DNA from: JAXGPP01 sp964436865
GTDB lineage: Bacteria; Planctomycetota; Planctomycetia; Pirellulales; Thermoguttaceae
NCBI GenBank assembly: GCA_964436865.1
Contig: CAYTFK010000217.1
Location: 1-12,135, forward strand
Direction of reading: 5' to 3'
Length of the DNA stretch: 12,135 bases
How positions within the stretch are numbered: the first letter of the stretch is position 1; the number at the start of each line of letters is the position of its first letter. Below are positions 6,883 through 12,135 of the stretch, piece after piece. A program made the translations under genes and the position numbers. The notes beneath the pieces are model-generated. The model was not told the origin of the DNA and made no database searches. It was given only the letters and a program-made list of their open reading frames with translations.

Positions 6883-7629
6883 ATGCCCGTTCACGATTGG
6901 ACCCGCGTTAACGCCGGGACATATCATCACTTCCATGCCCTGTGGATCGCGCATCTTAGTGAAACGCTCAATAGCGGCGTGCTCCCGTCGGGTTATTACG
7001 CCTTGGCTGAACAGTGGGCGGGCCGTCGCGTGGCTGACGTGCTCGCGCTGCAGTCACCGGTGCCTCCGACCGGCGACGGGGGGGTGGCGGTGGCCGAGCG
7101 GCTGCCCCAGGTCCGACGCATACTCACGGTCTCCTCAGCCTCGCGAATGAAGCGTCGAACGCTGGTGGTCCGGCACACGAGCGGACACCGCGTGATCGCC
7201 CTCGTCGAGATCGTCTCACAGGCGAATAAGGACCGTCCGGGACACGTGGCCGAGTTCGTCGACAAAGCGATCGAGGCCCTGGAGAGCGGCATACACTTGC
7301 TCGTAATTGACTTGTTCCCGCCCGGGCCGTACGACTCACAGGGAATGCACGGCGCCATTTGGGAACGACTCGATGACGCACCCTACCTGCTGCCGCAAGA
7401 CGAACCGCTGACGTTGGCCGCCTACGCGGCGGACCGCCCGCCGACGGCGTATGTGGATCACCTGGCCGTCGGCTCGCCGCTGCCGCCGATGCCGCTCTTC
7501 CTGGACCTGGACCGGTATGTCGAAGTTCCGCTGGAGCCGTCGTACGAGGCGGCCTACCTTGGCGTACCCGGCTTCTGGCGCGAGGTCATCGAGGGCCGGC
7601 AAGAGCCGCCGCCGGGCAGTGACGGATGA
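6883..7629 (+). CDS. DUF4058 family protein
   Basis: A 248-residue protein with the hallmarks of DUF4058, a family of unknown function I associate with planctomycetes and cyanobacteria. The start MPVHDWTRV, followed by FHALWIAHLSETLN at 17-30 and LPSGYYALAEQ at 34-44, is typical. The central stretch VIALVEIVSQANK (104-116) followed by VDKAIEALESGIHLLVIDLFPP (126-147, read with gaps) resembles the sheet-helix core of PD-(D/E)XK nuclease-like folds such as Uma2, with Glu109 and Lys116 as possible active-site residues; that link is my inference. There is no signal peptide or membrane segment. The ATG at 6883 has GGGAGG six bases upstream. The gene runs opposite to the two oxidoreductase genes on either side, and its stop codon forms the first bases of an inverted repeat. 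Confidence 0.82.
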   Translation: MPVHDWTRVNAGTYHHFHALWIAHLSETLNSGVLPSGYYALAEQWAGRRVADVLALQSPVPPTGDGGVAVAERLPQVRRILTVSSASRMKRRTLVVRHTSGHRVIALVEIVSQANKDRPGHVAEFVDKAIEALESGIHLLVIDLFPPGPYDSQGMHGAIWERLDDAPYLLPQDEPLTLAAYAADRPPTAYVDHLAVGSPLPPMPLFLDLDRYVEVPLEPSYEAAYLGVPGFWREVIEGRQEPPPGSDG

Positions 7630-7698
7630 CCAGGCACCAATGACCAATGAGCCCTGTTGGCCAATTCATTAGTCATTTGAATTTGGTGCTTGGTGCTT
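7627..7698. repeat. Heptad-built inverted repeat, copy 2
   Basis: The plus-strand units are TGACCAG at 7627, GCACCAA at 7634 and TGACCAA at 7641. On the minus strand the phased units are GCACCAA at 7696-7690 and again at 7689-7683, ATTCAAA at 7682-7676 and TGACTAA at 7675-7669. The two arms pair well at 7640-7650 with 7666-7676 (10 of 11), and again between 7632-7640 and the GCACCAA units after an offset of one unit. The first 23 bases match the left arm of the copy at 960-1025 at 20 positions and that copy's right arm (inverted) at 22. It fills the gap between the convergent DUF4058 and oxidoreductase genes, sharing the DUF4058 stop codon. Confidence 0.72.
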
Positions 7699-7702
7699 CC
7701 CC

Positions 7703-9049
7703 CTACCCAAGCTTCCACGGCTTGCGGTACTCGTAGTGCAAGAGGCCGTTCGCTTCGTCGCTGTTGGTGAACTTCTCCTGCTCGGCGTCCCATTCGAGCC
7801 GCATCGCCGTAGCCAGCGAGATGTTGGCCAGGTGGCTGAACGTCGTCGAGCGGTGGCCGATCTCGATGTCGGCATTGGGCTTCTCGCGGCTCCGCATGCA
7901 GTCGAGGAAATTTCGTGCGTGCAGGGCAGTGAGATTTTCGTTGCCCCCTTTGTCGGTGCCCTGCATCGGCTCCATGAGCGGCCCGGAGGGCTTGAAGTCT
8001 GCGATCGCCGCGGGGAATGCCCGCGAGGCACGTTCGGGTATGACTTCGAACGAGCCCTCGTCGCAGTACAGCGTTCCCCGCGTGCCGCGAAGTTCGATCT
8101 CGCCCGTTTTCAGGATCGGATTGCTCGACGCCTCGTATTGGCCGAAGATCGCTAGCCGCCCGGAGTCGAACTGGTAGGTCACTTCGAGCGTGTCGGGGAT
8201 GGTGCGGTCGTCGTCGACGGCGAATTTGCCCCCCATTGCGCAGATCGACCGCGGCGCCAACTCGCCGGTCATCCAGCGGATGGCGTCGAGGTAGTGGACA
8301 CCCCAGTTGGCCATCTGCGACGAGTAGAGATGCCACCAGCGGAAGCGGTACGGGGCGATATTGGCCTGGTACGGCCGTTCGGGGCGGGGGCCAAGCCACA
8401 TGTTCCAGTCAAGATCCGGCGGCGGATCGCCCGGCTTGACATGTCCGATGCCCGCCGGGTGCATGTTTGCCAATCGATACGCGCGGCTCACCGTCACCTT
8501 GCCAAGCTGGTCGCCCTCGACCATCTCGACCAGCCGCTTGTAAAGGGGGGAGCTGCGCCGATGGGTGCCAACCTGCACCACGCGCTGGTTGCGCCGGGCC
8601 GCCTCAACCATCCGCCGCCCCTCGTGGACGGTGACCGACAGCGGCTTCTCGACGTACACGTCCTTGCCGGCGTCGCACGCATCGACCGATTGGATCGCGT
8701 GCCAGTGGTCGGGTGTGGCGATGACCACGGCGTCGATCCCCTGGTGATCGACAATCTTGCGGAAATCGCCGAAAGTCTCGGCCTTGCCGCCGGCGAACTT
8801 GTCGTTGGCTTTGCCGAGCGTCGTCGAGTTCACGTCGCAAAGTGCAACCACCTCGATGTCTTTGTGCGTCAGGAACGCGTCGAGCAACTGCCCGCCGCGG
8901 TTGGCCACGCCGATGAATCCGAGGCGGATGCGGTCGTTGGCCCCCAGCGGCCGGGCCGCGTAAGCCGGCACCGCCTGCGCGGCCACCAGGCCCAGAGTGG
9001 CCGCCGCCCCGGCCTTGGCAAACGAACGCCGCGTGATCTTGCCTTGCAT
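7703..9049 (-). CDS. Gfo/Idh/MocA family oxidoreductase with Tat signal peptide (paralog 2)
   Basis: A 448-residue NAD(P)-dependent dehydrogenase-like protein. ITRRSFAKAG at residues 5-14 is a good twin-arginine motif, followed by a hydrophobic stretch and an AYA-A site near 29-32, so export by Tat and cleavage are likely. GFIGVANRGGQLL at 44-56, ATPDHWH at 111-117, VEKPLS at 133-138 (catalytic Lys135) and GVHYLDAIRW at 250-259 (His252) match the family. By eye about 48 of the last 68 residues are identical to the neighbouring paralog at 5462-6775, including LLHYEYRKPWKLG at the very end. An insert near 341-358 distinguishes this copy. Start choice: an in-frame TTG at 9085 would add twelve residues in front of the Tat motif and lies almost at the predicted transcription start, so the ATG at 9049 with its strong ribosome site is preferred. 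Substrate unknown; carbohydrate-related is the usual guess. Confidence 0.9.
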   Translation of the reverse strand: MQGKITRRSFAKAGAAATLGLVAAQAVPAYAARPLGANDRIRLGFIGVANRGGQLLDAFLTHKDIEVVALCDVNSTTLGKANDKFAGGKAETFGDFRKIVDHQGIDAVVIATPDHWHAIQSVDACDAGKDVYVEKPLSVTVHEGRRMVEAARRNQRVVQVGTHRRSSPLYKRLVEMVEGDQLGKVTVSRAYRLANMHPAGIGHVKPGDPPPDLDWNMWLGPRPERPYQANIAPYRFRWWHLYSSQMANWGVHYLDAIRWMTGELAPRSICAMGGKFAVDDDRTIPDTLEVTYQFDSGRLAIFGQYEASSNPILKTGEIELRGTRGTLYCDEGSFEVIPERASRAFPAAIADFKPSGPLMEPMQGTDKGGNENLTALHARNFLDCMRSREKPNADIEIGHRSTTFSHLANISLATAMRLEWDAEQEKFTNSDEANGLLHYEYRKPWKLG

Positions 9050-9056
9050 GATATCT

Positions 9057-9062
9057 CTCCCC
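9057..9062 (-). promoter_or_regulatory. Ribosome binding site fixing the paralog 2 start
   Basis: GGGGAG on the minus strand lies seven bases before the ATG at 9049. It is the strongest ribosome site in the neighbourhood and rules against the upstream TTG. Confidence 0.7.
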
Positions 9063-9093
9063 AACCAGGTGGATCTCTCGCACAACAGCCCCG

Positions 9094-9122
9094 ATCGTAA
9101 GTGCCGGGTGTGCAGGCGTCAA
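9094..9122 (-). promoter_or_regulatory. Sigma-70-type promoter for oxidoreductase paralog 2
   Basis: On the minus strand TTGACG (9117-9122, five of six matches) and TACGAT (9094-9099, four of six) are exactly 17 bases apart. A start near 9087 gives a leader of about 38 bases. This is the best promoter match in the window. Confidence 0.5.
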
Positions 9123-9142
9123 CGGTTTTCGGCTGGCTGCGG

Positions 9143-9172
9143 TTGTCTTGGCCGGCAGGGGAGGAGTAGCAT
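9143..9172 (+). promoter_or_regulatory. Candidate promoter for the hydrolase-ruvX-epimerase operon
   Basis: TTGTCT (9143-9148) and TAGCAT (9167-9172) are 18 bases apart with four of six matches each. The start would fall near 9180, about 47 bases before the ATG at 9227. It is divergent from the paralog 2 promoter, their -35 boxes being 20 bases apart. Confidence 0.38.
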
Positions 9173-9226
9173 ACGGGATGTTGATCACGATGCGAGCCGC
9201 TTGGGCTCCGTAAAGGGAATGTCTCT

Positions 9227-10204
9227 ATGCGAACAGGAGTTCTGGCATTTCTGCTGGCAGTGCTGGCGACGTCCACCACACTGGCAGATGAAACGCAAAC
9301 GGTTTCCGCTCGTGAGTCAACCGGCTTGGCGCTGCCCACCTTGGGCGGAATGCAATTCTGGACCGACGAACTGTTCTTCCATCGATGGCATATCCAGCGC
9401 AACGTGGTTTTGGGGAAGTTCCGGTTGCTGGACGGCGAGAATCGGCAATACGCCTTCGGCAGCTACGAGGAGTGCCGCGCGGCACTCGAGCAGATCAAAC
9501 GCGAGCGTGCTTTGCCGCCGATGCATGGCACGGTGGTACTGGCCTTGCACGGGTTGGGCCGCAGCCGAGTGTCGATGGCCTCGATGGCCGAGTATCTGGA
9601 AGAGCAGGGGGGCTTCACTGTGCTGCGCGTGGGGTATGCAAGCACCCGTGAGAGCATCGATGCCCATGCCACGTCGCTGGCGGCGGTGATCAGGAATCTC
9701 GACGGCGTCGAGCAAATTCATTTCGTGGCGCACAGTATGGGCAACATCGTCATTCGCCGCGCGATGGCTTTGCTGGCCGGTTCAGAGCACGAGCGGCGGC
9801 TGGGACGGTTTGTGATGATCGGCCCGCCCAACCAGGGCGCCGCCCTGGCGACCATGCTATCCGACAACACGCTGGTCCAGGCCCTCATCGGCGAACCGTG
9901 TGACGAACTCGGCCGGCTGTGGCCGTGGGTCGAGCGCGACCTGGCGATCCCTTCATGCCCGTTCGGCATCATCGCCGGGGGCCTGGGCAACGAGAAGGGC
10001 TTCAATCCGTTGTTGCCGGGGGATGACGACGCCGTGGTCACCGTCGAGAGCACGCGACTGGACGGCGCCGCCGATGCCGTGTTGCTGCCGGTGCTGCACA
10101 GTTTCATGCCCAGCGAGCGACCGGTGCAGGAACGCACCCTGCGGTTTCTGCGCAGCGGGCGTTTCGAGCCGCCCTCGGCGACGGAAGCGGCGGTGAATCG
10201 ATGA
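9227..10204 (+). CDS. Secreted alpha/beta hydrolase, lipase-like
   Basis: A 325-residue protein with an N-terminal signal peptide: hydrophobic residues 5-19 and a likely cut after Ala20. The alpha/beta hydrolase fold shows in VLALHGLGRS at 104-113 (oxyanion loop), the nucleophile elbow AHSMGN at 168-173 with Ser170, an acidic run at 266-268 before AVVTVEST that likely supplies the triad Asp, and His291 in VLHSFMPS. IGPPNQGAAL at 198-207 is the segment common to lipase-like and PGAP1-like hydrolases. Together these suggest an ester hydrolase acting outside the cytoplasm; the substrate is unknown. The first hundred residues before the fold are unusual in length and not recognised. The ATG has AAGGGA at 9213-9218. 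The stop overlaps the ruvX start by an ATGA, so the two are translationally coupled. Confidence 0.82.
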   Translation: MRTGVLAFLLAVLATSTTLADETQTVSARESTGLALPTLGGMQFWTDELFFHRWHIQRNVVLGKFRLLDGENRQYAFGSYEECRAALEQIKRERALPPMHGTVVLALHGLGRSRVSMASMAEYLEEQGGFTVLRVGYASTRESIDAHATSLAAVIRNLDGVEQIHFVAHSMGNIVIRRAMALLAGSEHERRLGRFVMIGPPNQGAALATMLSDNTLVQALIGEPCDELGRLWPWVERDLAIPSCPFGIIAGGLGNEKGFNPLLPGDDDAVVTVESTRLDGAADAVLLPVLHSFMPSERPVQERTLRFLRSGRFEPPSATEAAVNR

Positions 10205-10674
10205 GCGGTCCTCCGTTTCCACCATCGCCTGGCCGCGTGGCCGGCGTCGACTACGGCACACTGCGGATCGGCATTGCGATGACCGATCCGGATCGCACCA
10301 TCGCGACGCCCTACGAAAACTACACCCGGCAAGGCCGCGACGCGGAGGCCGCGCTGTTTCGCCGCATCGTGGAGGAAGAACGGGTCAAGCTTTTCGTGGT
10401 CGGGCTGCCGGTGCATCTGAGCGGTGACGAAAGCCCGATATCGCTCGAGGCCCGCCGGTTCGGGCGTTGGCTGGAGGAGACCACTGGCGTACCAGTGGAG
10501 TACTTCGACGAACGTTTCACGAGCACCGAGGCGGAGCGATTTCTGCTTGCCGCCAAGATGACCAAGAAGCGGCGCAAGGAGCGGATGGACAAACTGGCCG
10601 CTCAGATCATGCTTGCCGGCTGGCTCGAGTCGCGGGGCAGGGGAGGACAGCCGGCCGGACCGCTTGGCGATTGA
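10201..10674 (+). CDS. ruvX: RuvX / YqgF, RNase H-fold nuclease (putative Holliday junction resolvase / pre-16S rRNA nuclease)
   Basis: A 157-residue cytoplasmic protein of the usual YqgF length plus a short proline-rich N-terminus. VAGVDYGTLRIGIA at 13-26 carries catalytic Asp17. FVVGLPVHLSG at 65-75 is the conserved strand-loop, with VHLSG where many bacteria have NMDG. DERFTSTEAE at 103-112 and MDKLAAQIML at 129-138, with Asp130, complete the active site. The family processes the 5' end of 16S rRNA in E. coli and has been proposed to cut Holliday junctions; the gene is usually essential. Its start overlaps the stop of the upstream hydrolase gene and there is no strong ribosome site of its own, so translation is probably coupled. 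The epimerase gene begins two bases after its stop. Confidence 0.92.
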   Translation: MSGPPFPPSPGRVAGVDYGTLRIGIAMTDPDRTIATPYENYTRQGRDAEAALFRRIVEEERVKLFVVGLPVHLSGDESPISLEARRFGRWLEETTGVPVEYFDERFTSTEAERFLLAAKMTKKRRKERMDKLAAQIMLAGWLESRGRGGQPAGPLGD

Positions 10675-10676
10675 AT

Positions 10677-11549
10677 ATGGTGAACAAGTCGAGGCTGGTG
10701 ATCGGGTGCGGGTACTTGGGCGAGCGCGTGGCGCGGCGGTGGCTGGCGGAAGGATCTGTCGTGCATTGCGTTACCCGGTCGCTTGGCCGCGCGCGGCATC
10801 TTGAATCGCTGGGTTTCAAGACATTCGTGGCCGATGTTACACGGCCCGGCACACTCGCCGACTTGCCGGCGGCCGACACCGTGCTCTACGCCGTGGGATA
10901 TCAGCCCGGCAGCGGTGTTTCTCGTCGCGCCGTCTATGTCGACGGGCTACAGGCCGTGCTCGACCGGCTCGATGCGCGCGCTTCCCGGATCGTGTTGGCC
11001 AGTTCGACCGGCGTCTATGGCGAGAGCGGCGGGGCGTGGGTCGATGAGGAGACCCCTTGCCGCCCGGCGCGTGAAGCAGGGCAAGTGCTGCTGGCTGCCG
11101 AAGAGACGCTCCGCGGGCACCGTCTGGGCAGCGCGGCGATCGTCCTGCGATTTGCCGGGCTGTATGGGCCGGGCCGGATTCCCAAACTCGCCGACGTGAA
11201 GGCCGGGCGACCGATCGCGGTTTCCTCGCACGGGATGCTCAACCTGATCCATATTGACGACGCCGCTGCCGCCGTCGTGGCCGCCGCTCAGGCGCCGCTG
11301 CCGCGAACTTACCTCATTGCCGATGGCCGGCCGGTCCTCCGCCGCGAATTCTACCGCTACGTGGCTGGGTTACTTCGCGCCGCTGAACCGCGGTTCGTGG
11401 AGCCCTCGCCCGATGAGGCCGCTCGGCAGCGGGGCGGGGGTGACAAACGGGTGAGCAACCGTCGCATGATCGAGGAGCTTGGGGTGGTTCTCCAGTATCC
11501 CACCTATCGAGTGGGGCTGGATGCGATTCTCGCCGCTTCCACAGGGTGA
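10677..11549 (+). CDS. NAD(P)-dependent epimerase/dehydratase-like protein, YeeZ type (atypical SDR)
   Basis: A 290-residue atypical short-chain dehydrogenase. LVIGCGYLGERVARRWL at 7-23 is the nucleotide-binding loop, VADVTRP at 51-57 the second strand turn and YAVGYQ at 71-76 the third. LASSTGVYGESGG at 107-119 replaces the classical catalytic region, and the YxxxK pair of ordinary SDRs is not seen, as expected for YeeZ-like members. RFAGLYGPGR at 158-167 and NLIHIDDAA at 189-197 are also typical, and the C-terminal KRVSNRRMIEELGV with YPTYRVGLDAI is a family signature. The substrate is unknown. The frame stays open upstream to 10467 inside ruvX, but the family's N-terminus begins at the ATG at 10677, two bases after the ruvX stop. 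No good ribosome site precedes it, so coupling to ruvX translation is likely. Confidence 0.85.
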   Translation: MVNKSRLVIGCGYLGERVARRWLAEGSVVHCVTRSLGRARHLESLGFKTFVADVTRPGTLADLPAADTVLYAVGYQPGSGVSRRAVYVDGLQAVLDRLDARASRIVLASSTGVYGESGGAWVDEETPCRPAREAGQVLLAAEETLRGHRLGSAAIVLRFAGLYGPGRIPKLADVKAGRPIAVSSHGMLNLIHIDDAAAAVVAAAQAPLPRTYLIADGRPVLRREFYRYVAGLLRAAEPRFVEPSPDEAARQRGGGDKRVSNRRMIEELGVVLQYPTYRVGLDAILAASTG

Positions 11550-11563
11550 ATTGGTCGTTCTAT

Positions 11564-11759
11564 TCCGGCTGTGCCGGATATTCACTCAATGCCACGGCCG
11601 ATTGCAGCCGATGCAACTGGTAAGACCCGGAATATCGGCACGACCGCTACACACATCCCGTGAAGTCGGCGCCGGCTTTGAAAACGAATGCCGGCGCCAC
11701 GGTCTCTGCCGCCAAGTCCGGCTCGGATACGCTCCGCCTCGTTTGCTTCCAATGCAAAC
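11564..11759 (+). promoter_or_regulatory. Intergenic leader with several inverted repeats
   Basis: The 236 bases between 11549 and 11786 hold four inverted repeats. TCCGGC/GCCGGA at 11564-11578 is a tight hairpin 14 bases after the epimerase stop. A wider, one-base-offset pair links 11571-11583 with 11630-11641. A perfect 9-pair GC-rich stem, GGCGCCGGC at 11668-11676 with GCCGGCGCC at 11690-11698, encloses a 13-base A-rich loop. GTTTGC/GCAAAC at 11741-11759 lies just before the ribosome site. The first may end operon transcription, the last could be an operator or a leader hairpin. No known riboswitch pattern is recognised. An open frame reaches back to 11660 but lacks coding character. Confidence 0.45.
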
Positions 11760-11772
11760 CCCGACAAGACCC

Positions 11773-11780
11773 AAGGAAGG
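11773..11780 (+). promoter_or_regulatory. Ribosome binding site fixing the small secreted protein's start
   Basis: AAGGAAGG lies five bases before the ATG at 11786 and selects this start over earlier in-frame codons. Confidence 0.7.
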
Positions 11781-11785
11781 TTGCC

Positions 11786-12109
11786 ATGATCCGTCGGACT
11801 GCCCTGACGCTGCTTGCCGCAGCCGCGTTCGCCGTCCTGATGCCGACCGATGCCCGTGCTGAAGAGGCCTATGGCCGACAGTGGGGCTGGACGTACAACA
11901 CCCAGGACTGGGATCGCTTCTATCATTACCCCTACGTGTACTATCCGCAGAACTTTTGGGCTGCCGATTACTACCGCAGTTCGGAACACCTGTATTACCG
12001 CTATCCGACCGAAATGCGGATTCCGGTCTACAACAAGCAATGGCAAAACTACTATCCTCAGGGTCGCCGCTACCACTGGGGACACCATTTCATCACCGAC
12101 GTCTTCTGA
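11786..12109 (+). CDS. Small secreted protein extremely rich in aromatic residues
   Basis: A 107-residue protein. MIRRTALTLL and an alanine-rich core form a signal peptide with an ARA cleavage site at residues 23-25. The mature part, about 82 residues, contains 16 Tyr, 6 Trp and 4 Phe, so nearly a third is aromatic, plus five His and almost no aliphatic residues. WGWTYNTQDWDRFYHYPYV (33-51) and HWGHHFITDVF (97-107) look like conserved blocks. No cysteine is present, so no disulfides or c-type haem. From memory, near-identical small proteins occur in Pirellulales, some labelled calmodulin-binding protein; I see nothing in this sequence that supports that label. Likely a periplasmic or cell-surface protein, function unknown. 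The stop is 26 bases before the window end, so downstream partners are not visible. Confidence 0.72.
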   Translation: MIRRTALTLLAAAAFAVLMPTDARAEEAYGRQWGWTYNTQDWDRFYHYPYVYYPQNFWAADYYRSSEHLYYRYPTEMRIPVYNKQWQNYYPQGRRYHWGHHFITDVF

Positions 12110-12135
12110 GTCAATGAGCGATTAGCAGGCTTTTT

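Noticed and set aside
10467..10676. Upstream extension of the epimerase frame inside ruvX
   Set aside because: The translated sequence has no family resemblance, while the nucleotide-binding loop begins right after the ATG at 10677.
11660..11785. Upstream extension of the small secreted protein
   Set aside because: It would bury the signal peptide behind 42 residues and ignores the strong AAGGAAGG site before 11786.
12110..12135. T-run at the window end as an intrinsic terminator
   Set aside because: Five T bases end the window but no stable stem precedes them in the visible sequence.

Overview
The window looks like ordinary chromosome from a high-GC member of the Planctomycetota, probably close to Pirellulales. 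The grounds are two exported Gfo/Idh/MocA-type oxidoreductases with twin-arginine leaders, a DUF4058 protein, a small secreted protein extremely rich in tyrosine and tryptophan, and hairpin-forming dispersed repeats between genes. This placement is inferred from gene content and style; there is no rRNA or other marker to confirm it. I see no tRNA, rRNA, CRISPR array, transposase, prophage or plasmid gene.

Layout. Positions 1-962 hold the 3' part of an ADP-ribosylglycohydrolase-family gene on the plus strand. Next come three minus-strand genes, listed here by coordinate: a CoA-disulfide reductase/rhodanese fusion (1038-2708), an ATC-hydrolase-like protein (2790-3272) and an ArnT-like glycosyltransferase (3397-5196). 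A 265-base spacer (5197-5461) holds two tandem hairpins and a possible promoter. From 5462 to 9049 two paralogous Tat-exported oxidoreductases on the minus strand enclose a DUF4058 gene on the plus strand. A divergent promoter region (9050-9226) then leads into a tight plus-strand operon: secreted alpha/beta hydrolase, ruvX (ATGA overlap) and a YeeZ-like NAD(P)-dependent epimerase/reductase (2-base gap). The window ends with a 236-base leader carrying several inverted repeats, followed by the gene for the 107-residue aromatic-rich secreted protein.

How the genes may work together. The reductase/rhodanese and the ATC-hydrolase-like protein both point to thiol or cysteine chemistry and may be co-transcribed. 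The two oxidoreductases share nearly identical C-termini and dinucleotide-binding segments and probably arose by duplication. The hydrolase, ruvX and epimerase genes are physically coupled but have no obvious shared pathway.

The best non-coding signal is a pair of imperfect inverted repeats, 960-1025 and 7627-7698, built from phased 7-base units related to TGACCAA and GCACCAA. Both copies fill the short gap between two convergent genes. They look like a dispersed, possibly terminator-like element. I found no convincing new multi-gene system in this window.
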